Source: Craspedostauros australis (lineage: Eukaryota > Bacillariophyta > Bacillariophyceae > Mastogloiales > Achnanthaceae). Taken from it: a stretch of 64,000 nucleotides of DNA. The stretch spans positions 124,001 through 188,000 of the forward strand of contig JAMXDE010000042.1 of assembly GCA_026770025.1 (NCBI GenBank). Reading direction: 5' to 3'. The translations under genes were made by a program, and so were the position numbers. Position 1 is the first letter of the stretch, and each line of letters starts with the position of its first letter. Below are positions 22,795 through 34,615 of this stretch, piece after piece. The notes beneath the pieces were generated by a model that saw nothing but the letters and a program-made list of their open reading frames with translations, did no database searches and was not told where the DNA came from.

Positions 22795-24229
22795 GAAATC
22801 ACATCACAAATTGGGCACACACAAAAAATCAGAATGTCGGAAGGACATTTGTGAACAATCATTTCTGAGAGCATCGGGAATGCAGTCTGTCCATCAACTG
22901 ACAGAAATGCATGACATCAAGCAAGGATTGATGTATTTCACAACTAAACCTCAAATGACAATATCTTCACCATACCACTGCATCATTGATGGAATATGGA
23001 ATCTGAAGGATCATGGAAGATGACAGCTGACATCAACAGGATGTCATCATGTCACCACATCAACATCTTTCTCCACATCAGATCAAGAAGGCGAAGATTC
23101 AATGACCAAGTAACATCAAGATCGTGGATATGCAAGGAGAAGTTCAGATGAGACATTGGCGAATACTCACAGAGTAGTGCACCAGTAGAGGACGAAATGA
23201 TGGAGTATGTAACAAATACAGAGTATGTATCTAACACTGATGATGGTGCAGTACCAACACACAAGAGAGAGAGAGAGAGAAAGAGTGAGAAAATACAAGA
23301 AATAGCAAGAGAGCATCTCACATGCCAACTCATAGTTGGACGATAGTTGAGAGACACCAAGAGTATTGGGAGACTCCGAAAGGCATCGGAACAACGCAAT
23401 GAAATAGCAAACGAAATAGAAACAACCACCACCACCACCGTCAACAGTCACAAGAGTATCCATGAGCGGAACTTGCCAATATGCCACATTGCCCAGGGTC
23501 CACACCTCATGTTCGCTGCTATCCATGAGATATGAATGCCGCAGTCTGGATTGCCACTACGGAATGCGACGAGCACGATGTCCAGGGGCGATGTCGAAGA
23601 CATGTAGCTGTTCTCGGTCGTTCATGCTGTTCCAGGTGATGTCAGCAGGTGGATGGTTGCCAGATGACAACATGTCGATGTCAAACGCTGTATTGTTGGG
23701 ATGGCTTGATATTTTGAGCATCATGACATGTCATGTGGACACACTGACGGCGACCCACTGCAGCCAATGCCGCAGGGTGCATGCTGGCACTCTCGTGCCG
23801 CGTTAGCGGAAGCATAACGACATCATTCATGTGGCCGATTGGCTTCTTGAGGTCCAATGGTGGCTGTGGATCAGGTGTTATCACAGTATCTGCCGCAAGA
23901 CTGCCTGCAGCAAATACATTGCAAATGTGTTGGACAAGTTGGAACGACAACAGGGATCAATACACAACCAACATGGTTCCACGCAGAACAAGAATCATCT
24001 GGAAACGGATGACTCCAAACTACTAACACCTGACTAACAACACCAGTTCCAGCAGCTCATCGGGATGATGATCTGAGTTGTTCAACTTGGATGCTTTGAT
24101 TTTGCATTTGCAACTTCTTCACTTTCACGTTTCGCTGCATCATCTTGCAAAGGACGGGGATATCTGGAGCACAAGGCCATATTGCAAACACAGATTGACT
24201 CTTGCCCAATGATATTTGACAACTTCAAT
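22795..24229. other. No supported gene; short GA microsatellite
   Basis: A GA dinucleotide run lies near 23262-23282. Frames here are short and overlapping. The part from about 23800 may belong to the copia remnant that follows, but no clear signature is seen. Confidence 0.4.
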
Positions 24230-24790
24230 GCAACACCATCCAATCCAGAAATGGCCTCGCAGATGAAGGAGGAATACCCAGAAGCATCAGAGGAAATTGA
24301 CAACAGATCGCCAAAGCTGATCTACCTACAACTGCCAATGTATGCATTCGTCAATGGCGATCATGCACACGATTGAGTCACATGAAGATCCAATGCTGGC
24401 ATCATTCTATGCCTTGGAAGAACACCAGTATACTTCTCAAGCAAGAGGCAATCATCAGCCACAACTTCAACATATGGCACCGAATTCAATGTCATGGGAT
24501 CCGTGGCAAAAGAGACCATTGTGCTACTATGTGCACTCCAATTGCTGAGGGTGCAAGTCAAGTCGCTAGTAATCGCATCATGTGACAACAATGCTGCGAT
24601 CTCGAACACGACGATCACAGAGAGCCTGCTACAAAAGAAGCATGCAGCGATATCATTTCGCAAAGTCTGCGAATCTGTGTGAGCTGGTATGCAAGTGCCA
24701 GTATATATTCCGCCAGCACAAAACTTTGCAGATATGCTCACAAAAGCATTGGCGAGACCAGCACTCGCCACTTTCGTCACTGCTCTGTTC
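24230..24790 (+). mobile_element. Ty1/copia pol 3' remnant (RNase H region)
   Basis: Plus-strand copia RNase H signatures: NGDHAHD, SSKRQSSATTSTYGTEF, CDNNAAIS, LLQKKHAAISF and NFADMLTKAL, in the order expected of a copia pol end. The orientation is opposite to the remnant at 21.4-22.3 kb, and the wording differs, so it comes from another copy or family. Heavily broken, with a few breaks in this stretch. Confidence 0.75.
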
Positions 24791-25391
24791 GACGGGAGTC
24801 ATCCTCAAGATGAAGGGGCGTGCCAGCTTTCACTGTAAACTATACCACTTACAAATCGAATTGGTGTGCGCTTCGGCACTTTGTTTGGCTGGTTTTCTGC
24901 GTTGGTGACTTTGCTTGTTGTGCAAGACTCCTCTGTCGGCCACCATGATCACCCGACCGGACTGAAAAAACACTCGAAGCAAAAACGACTCTTTCGCAGC
25001 GACAACAGTAAAAAGCGCAAAATGTATGTCTGTCCGTCAACACGGCCACCAGCAATCGCGAAGGTTCAGGCAGCGACGGCTCGGATGTGTGATAAAAAAT
25101 ATCCAGTACTAAATCTACGGGCGATGGTGATGGTTCTCGCCAAAACGAGCATGCCCGCTTGCGCAACACAACTCCGCGACGTGCCGAACGAGAACAACAA
25201 AAACATGGCCCAAATTGGGTGGAAATGTTGGGTGGACCCTCAACACGAAGTCTTGCTGCAACCCGTTTTTGTTGAACCGGTATTGATGGAAGATTGACGG
25301 TTCTCGTCAAAAAGTCGGACCGACGGAGCATTGCTACAACACGGCGCACTGCGAGAGCCTCGGAAGGACGGACCAACTGGCCAAAAAATGT
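24791..25391. other. Right subterminal region of element 2
   Basis: No domain-bearing frame. A 143-residue plus frame (24866-25297) and a 299-residue minus frame (24849-25748) overlap, and the latter runs across the right boundary of the element, which argues against either being a real gene. Confidence 0.45.
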
Positions 25392-25429
25392 CTCCCCCCG
25401 CGACTCGTTGGTTTGTGACTGAATGGGGT
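25392..25429 (-). repeat. Right 38-bp inverted end of element 2
   Basis: Inverted partner of 12159-12196, ending GTGACTGAATGGGGT directly before CATAAG. Confidence 0.9.
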
Positions 25430-25435
25430 CATAAG
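25430..25435. repeat. Target-site hexamer CATAAG, copy 3
   Basis: Directly follows the right end of element 2; identical to the hexamers at 7558 and 12153. Confidence 0.9.
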
Positions 25436-25957
25436 ACCTGCCCGTGTGCGTCACAGCAACACCGTCGATACTACCGGAGTGGGGGCTATTTGACGACAAC
25501 ATTTCGGTCATATCAGTCCAAAGTTGGGGAAGCAATACGTGAACAAATGCAGAAAATAAGCTTTTTTTTTTCTGAGCGCCAATTTCCCCTGCTCCCTGTC
25601 CATCGACACTCTTCGTTCTGATTCGGCCAGATTCGGGAATTGGCACTAAATCTGCACAGACACCAGCCAACAGCCGAACCCAAAAGAAACAGAACGAAAC
25701 CCCAAAGGAACCAAGAAAGCAGCCAAACACCTCCACGAAACGAGTCAATGCGCGGGTATGCAGGTATTACCACACTCACCCACGCAGTCTTCGGCGAATT
25801 GAGTAACTGTTCAGCAGTGTTGCTGCAGCGGACCCTGTCATTCCCTTCCTTTTTCGCTTCGCGGAGGATTCAAATCAAGACCTTCAAGCTACTCCGTCGC
25901 TTTCCTTCAGGGGCGAACGGTTCACAGTCGCAACATTGACTCCAATTTCAGCCAACC
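25436..25957. other. Upstream region of the NTPase gene
   Basis: No gene. It holds the presumed promoter and 5' untranslated region of the gene at 25958, including a T-run near 25562 and pyrimidine-rich DNA. No clear core promoter element is recognised. Confidence 0.4.
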
Positions 25958-28900
25958 ATGCGCTCCCACGCTCCCCCCACCACAACACTCATGGCAACGA
26001 TGACGATGATAGTCATCATGGTGATGACGATGATGGCGATGGAAGTCAGATCCGTGGCGGCATTCACTGCTCCATGCCCTTGGCTACCGCGCCTGTCGTC
26101 AATGCCATCGCACTCTCTTCTCTCTCAACAACAGCTGCGATGTGGGTCCAGCTCTCGTCTCCGTGCAGACGGCAACAACAACTCGGAAGCAGAAGAACCA
26201 GCCGCTGGCGAGCCCACATTGGCAGAAGTGCCGACGGATCCAGCCCAGTACGCAGACCTCTTCAACAATGATGACTTCTGGGACGCGAATTTGGACGAGG
26301 AAGGTGTCAAGGAGATGCTGGACAAGCACTTCAAGATATCTGCTCCGAAAGATGGCTTCTGGAAAAACGTGATTGGATCTCGAGCAGTCATCATCCGTAC
26401 CGCCAAAAAAGAAGGCAGCAATGAGGGTGCGTTGGAGGGTACAGCATCTGGCCTCCTCTTGGGCTTGTCCAACAATCCCACGGGTTTGTGGATCATAGGC
26501 GAAAATCAAGACCCGAAGCACAGAGAGAAAGTCTTGGTTGCCGTCAAAAGATCGCTGGTGGTTGCCAGTAAAGATAGACCCACAACCCTCCGTGATTCGA
26601 TCTTGATGACATTGGGAATCACCCATAACACCCAGAAGCCCAAACCATTCGACATGCTCCGCGTAGGCGAAGACGAATCAACATTCTTCTTTGGTGAAGC
26701 CAAATTTCGACACAAAGGCAACCATGAGCAGCAACCAACAAAGGTGTTTCTGAAGCCGCTGGACCTTGCTACGGACCGCGACGTGGTGGCAATATTCCAC
26801 ACCGAAAGTGGAAGCGGCAAGACCGTCGAGCTGGCTGCAAGCGCTCATCTGAGAGATGCCGTGGTCAGCGTCTTGAAGATCATCGATGTAGACATACGGA
26901 CGAAAGAATCAGGCGATCAACGGTACAACGAGGCCTATGAAAGCTTGACGAGCAGTTTGAAAAGTGTCGTGCAGTCGAAGCCCATTGCCTTCCAAACCAT
27001 CATCAAAGAAATGAATGCTTGGGCGGAACCGACTGCAGATGGGGCCAAGGGAGACCCCGAATCCATCCGAATCGTGTACTGTCTCGACGAAGCATCCGGA
27101 TGTCCAAACCTCGTGCGGGAAATCATCCGAAATTACAGTCGACTCGGTGATGAGATGGGGAAGTACATTGCGAACGGATGCGATGGCACAACTGAGACTA
27201 CCAGCCGAGATATCCAAGTTGTGTTTTCTGTTGCAGGCACAGGAACGCATGGAAACGTCGTCGGAAGCTTGGGTGCAAACTACCAAAGTCTTGAGCCAAG
27301 TGGCCGAAAGGTTGACAAAGAAGTCTACGAAGCACTCGTTTCGGAGTATGACAAGGGTGATGCCAGATACCAGAAAATTCCATCACAGGAAGACCTGGTG
27401 AAATCCACAGCCCTTCTTGGGATCGTCGGAACACACAACGCAAGGATGGCATCCATCTTGATCGATCAGCTCTTCCATTCGCCACTCTCGTACACCCATC
27501 CACACGAAAGAGCCAAGCTCATGTCGTTGGTCTTCCAGAAGTTCATCGCGTGCAATGGAATGAAATCATTGTGGAATTACAACCCCGCAAACACTGATAA
27601 AGAACTGGCTTGCACAAAGACGCGCATGTTGGTATCGGGACAGTCACTTGCCACTTTTCTCTTTCCGCAACCCTTCACAATCTCACCCGACGATGACAAA
27701 GCGGCAGAAAAGGTACGAACACTCAACTACGGCATCAGATTCGATGACGACGAAGACCCCGGCGCCAACTCCAATGGCGACGAGCTAACAACGATGCACG
27801 ACCTTGTGCGGACATACGGATTGGTAGCTCCCAACGATTTTCGTGGTAGCAGCCGCAGGGATCGCACTCTGGACCAGCCGTTCGAAGTGAGCGAGGCAAT
27901 GCAACTACTCTGTATTTGGCTCATGCATGGCGGCACGCGATTGGCAGACGGCGAAGCGCTGTTGGGAACAACTCCGCACGCTTTCGAGGTGTTGTCGACT
28001 CAGCTCGTCAGTTGTGCTATTTCAGCAGCCATGACGGTGGCATTGAAAGACCGGCCAGACGCTCATCACATCTTGAAGAAGGCTCTCGGGATGTTCCTGA
28101 GAGAAGGCACTGTCGACGGTAAAGGTGAGCATGGGACTCCACATGTGGATCCGGAGATCGAAGAAGCGTGGGCAGCGCTTGAGGATGTGATCCCCGTGTC
28201 GGTAGACTACGATCTTGCGTTCAACGGCATGTACTACCACAAATCTGAAATGAAGCTGAGGGAAGAGAAGAAGAAACAGAAGGAGAAAAAGACAACGTCA
28301 GCGCCAAAGCGAACCAAGACGGTTTGGCAGAACATACCGACGATGGAAGTCGACCGAGACGGGGATTTGGACATGACGGACTTGGAAAACAGGCGAGATT
28401 TCAACGCTGCAGAGGTGGTGTCAGGCAACACGGAAACGACTCTTGTCATGGACCGGGATCTGTTGAAAGGACTGATGCAAATGAAAGGTAAGAACACTGC
28501 GGGAAAAGACTTCAGCCCAGCTCTTACATGCGTGGTAGAAGGCAGGTGCAACTTGGCAGATGGAAGCGTCTCCTTCGTTGGTGCGAAGCGCAACGAAAAG
28601 GGCGAGCTGGTTGACTATGCGCTCTACACCATCTTCATCCAATCCAAGGATCTCTTTGGAACAACTAGAATCAGCATCGGCGATGTTCGTCAAAACAAGA
28701 AGAGAGTGTGCAATGAGCTGCTCGAGATTCCGTTCGGGAAAAAGGGGCTGTACTGTGTGGCCAGTAGGTTGAACAAAATACCAAAGGAACTCCTGAAGAC
28801 GGGGGACGTCGACGAAGCCAACAAAGAAGAATTGGATGGCTACGAAGTCAAAGAAGGCATCCAAAACGAACAAACGAAGAAGAAGAAGAAGAAGAAGGCA

Positions 28901-29053
28901 ACGGACACGAGAATGCCGTTTGTTTCATATCCGACTGATGAAGGCATGATGCTGCCAAATGTGATGTTGGCCCTTGATCAACTTCGCAATCAGCAGCAGA
29001 AGTTGGATGACAACGCAGTGATGTTGAAATTCTCCAACAGCGAAGATGAGTGA
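25958..29053 (+). CDS. P-loop NTPase with plastid-type presequence
   Basis: A single 1031-residue frame without introns. Residues 1-36 are hydrophobic and Met-rich and end in SVAAF (V33-F36), followed by a Ser/Arg-rich stretch; a signal peptide plus F-starting transit peptide is the plastid-import signal of diatoms and kin. The NTPase core has a Walker A ESGSGKT (K288, T289), a Walker B IVYCLDEAS (D377, E378) and SVAGTG (424-429). An AGTG string after Walker B recalls the NTPase of Crinkler/RHS-type proteins, though this is a weak match. A helical KKQKEKK linker lies near 770 and a Lys run (KKKKKKK) near 975. The start at 25958 has a good context (CAACCATGC); M12 at 25991 is an alternative that keeps the presequence. 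Substrate and role are unknown. Confidence 0.7.
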   Translation: MRSHAPPTTTLMATMTMIVIMVMTMMAMEVRSVAAFTAPCPWLPRLSSMPSHSLLSQQQLRCGSSSRLRADGNNNSEAEEPAAGEPTLAEVPTDPAQYADLFNNDDFWDANLDEEGVKEMLDKHFKISAPKDGFWKNVIGSRAVIIRTAKKEGSNEGALEGTASGLLLGLSNNPTGLWIIGENQDPKHREKVLVAVKRSLVVASKDRPTTLRDSILMTLGITHNTQKPKPFDMLRVGEDESTFFFGEAKFRHKGNHEQQPTKVFLKPLDLATDRDVVAIFHTESGSGKTVELAASAHLRDAVVSVLKIIDVDIRTKESGDQRYNEAYESLTSSLKSVVQSKPIAFQTIIKEMNAWAEPTADGAKGDPESIRIVYCLDEASGCPNLVREIIRNYSRLGDEMGKYIANGCDGTTETTSRDIQVVFSVAGTGTHGNVVGSLGANYQSLEPSGRKVDKEVYEALVSEYDKGDARYQKIPSQEDLVKSTALLGIVGTHNARMASILIDQLFHSPLSYTHPHERAKLMSLVFQKFIACNGMKSLWNYNPANTDKELACTKTRMLVSGQSLATFLFPQPFTISPDDDKAAEKVRTLNYGIRFDDDEDPGANSNGDELTTMHDLVRTYGLVAPNDFRGSSRRDRTLDQPFEVSEAMQLLCIWLMHGGTRLADGEALLGTTPHAFEVLSTQLVSCAISAAMTVALKDRPDAHHILKKALGMFLREGTVDGKGEHGTPHVDPEIEEAWAALEDVIPVSVDYDLAFNGMYYHKSEMKLREEKKKQKEKKTTSAPKRTKTVWQNIPTMEVDRDGDLDMTDLENRRDFNAAEVVSGNTETTLVMDRDLLKGLMQMKGKNTAGKDFSPALTCVVEGRCNLADGSVSFVGAKRNEKGELVDYALYTIFIQSKDLFGTTRISIGDVRQNKKRVCNELLEIPFGKKGLYCVASRLNKIPKELLKTGDVDEANKEELDGYEVKEGIQNEQTKKKKKKKATDTRMPFVSYPTDEGMMLPNVMLALDQLRNQQQKLDDNAVMLKFSNSEDE

Positions 29054-29782
29054 TGAGGCGGTGGTGGTACTACCAACGGACGAGATGACAATGATGCAGG
29101 ATGGATTCAATCTCCACTTCATCCTTATGACTATGTCGAACTATCTAGCAATAGCGTATTCCAATGCTGATCTTGATCTGATTGTTGATACTGTGCATGG
29201 TAACTGGTGTGTCTTCATGATGGGTAGATTGACATCTGGTGGATGGTGTTTCTTTGCCTGTGCTGTCGGATCTTGCCTCATGCGATACAAGGTTCGGTCC
29301 TGCTCAAGCTCCAACCCTGGTCTCTTGTTTCATTGCCGTCTGATCAGAGTGGGTGATGCCTCTCATGCCAGCAAGGCACGAGAAATTCGTTGAAAGTGTG
29401 TCCGGAGAACGGACAAACGCCCTTCGCCACACCAATCCCGTGTTCGAGATGGTTCTCGACGCCGATGAGTCAAGAGCAACTCCGATGTTCCAATCCGGGA
29501 AAGTTAAATAGACGTTATATCCATACTGATTTTGGCCTGGTACTGGCCTACGTGGCTTGTCAAATTGGAGGTGCAATTTGTCTCCACAGACAAACGGCGA
29601 CTCAACGGACTAGCTCAAATACGCTTTACGAGAAGCCGTTTTTTTTCAAACCCTTTTTCACTGGCCAGCTCCACTCACGACATGCCTCATGTCTTAAATT
29701 TATAATAATCGTTGCAGTTGTGGGAATTGAACAAACAATGATCATGCGTCGTGCGTCACCCTCCTTGTCGTGTCACACCGTT
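29054..29782. other. Downstream flank of the NTPase gene
   Basis: Presumed 3' untranslated region and spacer up to the left LTR of element E. Two modest frames (29046-29393 and 29390-29899, plus) have no domain; the second runs into the LTR and is not a gene. Confidence 0.45.
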
Positions 29783-30584
29783 TGTCAGGAATCGAGGGTA
29801 CGACTATGTTGTGATATCCTAGATTGCCGCACCTCCCATAATACCAAAAATAGACTAGTCGATCTACCAAAGTCGGACACACTCCCAAGTCGATTGTGAG
29901 CCATCCTCGTCTGTGTGTCAAGAGCATGACGGACGACGGACAGGCGAATGACATGATGTGTTCGTGATGACTAACGGACAAAGATGGCGAACCTTGGATG
30001 TAAAAGAGAGACTGGTATACTGGAATGTTCTAAACATGACAGTTGACCGGTGGAACAAACATCTATGCGAAAGCGCTACCAGAATCTTGTCCCTCAGAAC
30101 TCAGAACACGATCGTGTGAATGACGGAGAACCGCGAAGGAGAACAAAGCGCGGATCGGAACATCATCGAAGGATTGGACTGATCGTGCTAGAACATCATG
30201 TTCTGACCCAAGTGTGATCATCGGTGAACATGTGAGAAAAGTGAGTGAACAACGCGAAAGAGTGCACTGAATGAGTGATTGATGTCGGATCGGAAGAGAG
30301 TGAAACTTGACATCAGCATGCATGTACTGCAGGAGTGTAGAAGGGAATCACCATGGAGGAACATGATGAAATATGCCTGAGATGCACGATGAGATGTGCA
30401 TGATGAGCAAGCTTTGCAAAGATGAATACAAGAGCAACTAAAGGGTGCTACTGCTATTATCATGGGCAATGGATTTGAAGATGCAAGAAATGAAGAAGAT
30501 GTTCTCACAGTTCCAACAATGCAACAACAGGAATAGGTAATCAGATACTACTACTAGAGACTGGGTTACCCCGGATTTCCAACA
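29783..30584 (+). repeat. 5' LTR of element E
   Basis: 802 bp, TG...CA ends; direct partner of 35826-36626. A 14-bp palindrome (ACGTTTCGAAACGT) overlaps its last base. Confidence 0.88.
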
Positions 30585-31799
30585 CGTTTCGAAACGTTAT
30601 GATTGAAATCCAACGTTTCCACCACCACCAACACTAGCCAACATCGCCATCATCGACATGACCACCATCTACACTCAAGACCACCGCGAGTAATGGTCCC
30701 CTGTGTCAAGAGAGAGGAGAACAAGAGGTTCTGGAGCACGGCGCTCCTTGCCAATGGACGCCAAGATCGGCATGGTAACCCCCACACGAACGACGATGTC
30801 AAGACGATGATGATGATCGAGTCGAGCACCGCCGCGAGTCCACCAGCAGAGTGGAGACCGCAGCTGAAGCGATTTCAACCACTACATGTATTGCTGGAAG
30901 CAAGGAGGCGCTCGGAACACGCGCATTGGAAGAACTGTCCATGGTCATGGGACCATGAAGTCGAGGAAGGCATGGAGACCTTCGAGGCTGTGTTGGAGAA
31001 CGAGAGCAAGCTGCACGCAAGAAGGGATTCGGACGCAGCAGGTCACGCTCTCGAATGCATCGGATTCAGCAGAATGTGCCATGAGGGCGAGATAGCTGAC
31101 AGAGCTCAACAAGATGCAATTGAGGAAGCAATGAGAGCTTCCAACCAACCCCTGCATGCACGGAGCTGCCTCGGAACAACTTGGTCGATATGGAAGCCGA
31201 GATGGACGAGGAGCAATTCAGATCGCTGATGCTGAATGTCTGTGCGCATGGCACGCGCGACGCATCGAGCACAAGCATGCAGGAAGGGAGGATATGATGA
31301 AGAACGAACAGGATCTACACAGGAATGGGAATGGCCCATGATCGCAATCACATCAAGAGTGACGCGAGGAGCAGTCAACGGAAAGCACCGAGATGATCAC
31401 GTGGCGCTGATTGGCATCGTGTGATACAGGCTCGAGCACTGGCTGCGATTCCTTCTGTGATATGATCGAGCAGGTAAGGGTGCAACCTACCAGCCATGAA
31501 TTGGCAACAACAACGAAAATAGCAACACAGGAAGTGTGTGTGCTTCGATGAGAAGGGAAAGCGCTGCAACAAGCTGGACAGGAGGTCCCACCGCGCTTCG
31601 ATCCCAGGCTCAATACGAAAGACGAGGAACAGGAGGTATCCTCGCCATCGGGGAAGACGATGATTCATGACATCCACGGAGCTGTGAGCCTCATCTACGA
31701 CCGCCACCGTATCAAACACGGTTATAAGCGCGCACGAGGCAACATCAGTGAGTGAGTGAGAGAGAGAGAGAGATAACACTGACAACGGATCGGTCGGTT

Positions 31800-33500
31800 C
31801 AGGAGCAGATGTCCTAACCGCGATGCCCACGACAGTGAAATGAAGGAAGCCGGGTCGGCCAAGGTCGCGACAGACAGGATGGACGGGATGGATGACATCG
31901 CTCTCATCACAACCGACGAGCCAATGTCCATGCCCATCAACGAAAATGTGGTCGGCATCAAAAATGTGACCAACGCGAAATTCGTGGCCATCACCGAAAT
32001 CGCGAACAACGACCAAAAATGTGACTATGAGAAACCACACGATGATGCGCGACGACAACGCGATCACGAACAACATGACACTCGTAACAATCAACAATGA
32101 TGGGGTTTCCGACTTCGACAGCGGAACACCAGTCAATGACTACGAGTGGACCAGGGAGGAGATAGCTGAGTACACTCCAGGAGTGTATAGCTACTACGGG
32201 TCTACGAACGATCACGATGGAGTGGATCAACAGACAACCCTTTTCATCCGAGAATGAAGAGGAAGACGGCAACGCCAACTACAACGAAGGCGAAACGAAT
32301 GATGAGGAGCGCAGAGGACTGCACATGGATGCAGGTCCGATCTGCCTCTTGGTTCGATACTCGTTGAGCGACATGTTGTGTGCGAACGATGTGCGCTTCG
32401 AGGTCTCGACGATCTGCTACGATGCGATCGATGACTTCGAGAGTCGACTGTGCAGATGCGTGCACCCACACGCATTGCACTACATGATGCATGAGATTGG
32501 CGTGCAGAGCGCACTTGACGTGGCTCGCAACGTGTATGCCATCAACGACATGCTGGAGAACAACAACCTGACTCCAATCCATCAGATGCTGATTGGATAC
32601 ATGTGTCGCATGCAAGCGGTATGGACCGCACAGTGAACCTGGCGACAACCAGGATCCTAATCACGATGAACGTGACATGGATGGATCAGTCATGTGGGCA
32701 ATTCGAGTGTATTAAGAATGCCAACAGGTCAGTATGGATCGGCCTGGGAAATGACGACTCTACTTCAGGGATGATTTCCCCAGATAGAAGAGTAACTTGG
32801 GAGTGACGTGCGGATACCATCCGAAGCATGGAGACCGACAACGCTGATCAGAGCAGAAGAGCCGGAGACGATACAGATACAGAAGACGCTGCTCGCGAGC
32901 AAGATGACTTGCTACCTGCCCAAGGGGATGAACCATCGGACGATGATGACGACGATGAAGCCGGAAGGGACAATGACGAAGTGTGGCAGAGCGATGTGGC
33001 GAGGGACCAATCGACTGCACACTCTCCCGTGAGACCTGTTGCGCGCGCACCGAGGATGTTGAGTAGCCTTGCGGCTTATTACAACAGACCGATTCCCAAA
33101 GAGGAAAGGGAACGAGAGTCAGAATTGGACTCGGAATCGGAGGCAGACAGAGCATCAGCATCAGGAGATGACGATGGCTACGAATCTGCGCAGGTGACGA
33201 TGATAGTCCCCGCGGCAACAGGAGGACCCAACTTCCACACGGATGGGTCAGTGTTCAACAGAGACGTTGCGGGCATGATGATCGATACTACCCAAGGGAG
33301 GATGAGACTTATCGACTTCATCGCTGCAAGTCAGGATGTTGAGAACGAACGGAATGGTGAGCGGTCCGAACAAGCCAATACGGCGTTGATGTTGGATCCA
33401 ACGACGTTCGAGGAGTGCTGGGATCATGCGGATCCCGAGAAGAGAAATGAATGGCGGGAGGCCATGATGGGACAGTTCAGCGATATGGCCACAGCATGAG
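31800..33500 (+). mobile_element. Element E, gag and central pol traces
   Basis: Fragments resemble the central part of the element C polyprotein, for example VATDRMDGMDDIAL, ATRILITMNVTWMDQS and LDPTTFEECWDHADP. They lie in the same order as in C but are heavily broken. Confidence 0.7.
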
Positions 33501-34615
33501 CATGGCAGATGATCAAGAAGAACCGGACGCCGAATGATTGGCGAGATACCACAAGCAAAGAGATGAGATCGGTGTGCAACGAGCATGAAGTCTACGAGAG
33601 AGAGACTCGAATCTGGAAAGGACACAGCTATGAGAGCGAGAGCCATGAAGGGCGGATTCCAGATACAGTGAGCCAAGGCGCATCGATGTACGATCAATGA
33701 GAGACGCGGGCAAGTCGGATGAAGAATCCAATGACAGAGCCGGAAGGGAGGAACCTCAGATGAATGGAGGATGAATGGCAGGAGGCCACCAACAACTCCC
33801 ATGACGAAGAAGCTGCAGCATGATGAATCAATGCTATCCAGAAGAGGATGGGGGCGATCGACGACATGGTTGCAAGGCAACACGATGACAGAGCTGGCAG
33901 CGTGCCACAACGTGCAATTCCCAACGAGGGTGACGAACGAAGCATCAGAATCGGGAGATTACGATGGATACGCAACTGCACAGGAGACGATGACCGCTCC
34001 AATGGCAACAGACGGACCCAACTTCGAACAAGACGGGTCAATCATCAACAAGGACGTCGCAGGCATGAAGATCGGTGCTACCCAATGAAGGATGAGAGCG
34101 ATCGACTTCGTCACTGCGACTCAGGATGTTGAGAGCAAATGCGATGGCGAAGAGATTCGAGCCCATCATCACTGGAATGATGTCGAGTCTACGTACGCCT
34201 GAGGAATGCTAGGATCATGCGGATCCTGACGAGCGGAAGGGACGAAGTGTGAGTGACTCGGAGGCAAGCCGCTGAAGGCAAGGACCTCGAGTACTCTCCC
34301 ATGAGACCAGTGGCGAGGATGCCACGGATGCTACGCGGCCTGGCACCGCACAACAACGCGCCAACACACCACTCCGACTCAGAATCAAGCAGTGGAGGTG
34401 GTGAGTCAGCTGAGGAAGCTGAGAAGACCCCAGCAACCATGAGAGAAGGGATGAGACGTCCGAGCATGCATACACAGGTATGATGTTGGACCCCACCGCA
34501 TTCGAAGGATGCTGAGATCATGCAGATTCATCGAAGGGTACGAAATGGCGGAAGGCTATCAACAAGGAGTTCTACGATATGATCAGATGAGGAGCATGGC
34601 GAGAACGAATGCCTG

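Larger units (their letters stand above)
12159..25429. mobile_element. About 13.3-kb TIR-bounded element, no transposase recognised (element 2)
   Basis: The first 38 bases and the complement of the last 38 bases agree at 37 of 38 positions, and both ends abut CATAAG. The ends start A(G/C)CCCATTCAGTCAC, sharing the A-x-CCC start with element 1 (ACCCGG), so a related transposase may act on both. No intact transposase frame is seen. The interior holds old copia fragments, an 11-bp tandem array and long stretches without features, so it is either a decayed autonomous element inflated by later insertions or a large non-autonomous one. Confidence 0.75.

Noticed and set aside
12159-25429. Polinton/Maverick, because of the 6-bp target duplication and large size
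   Set aside because: No polymerase, retroviral-type integrase, ATPase or capsid signature was seen, and the ends do not look like Polinton ends.
25436-25460. A third TIR element starting ACCTGCCCGTGTG right after CATAAG
   Set aside because: The start resembles the other inverted ends, but no inverted partner was found in the window.
24849-25748. 299-residue minus-strand frame
   Set aside because: It crosses the right boundary of element 2 and has no domain; probably chance.
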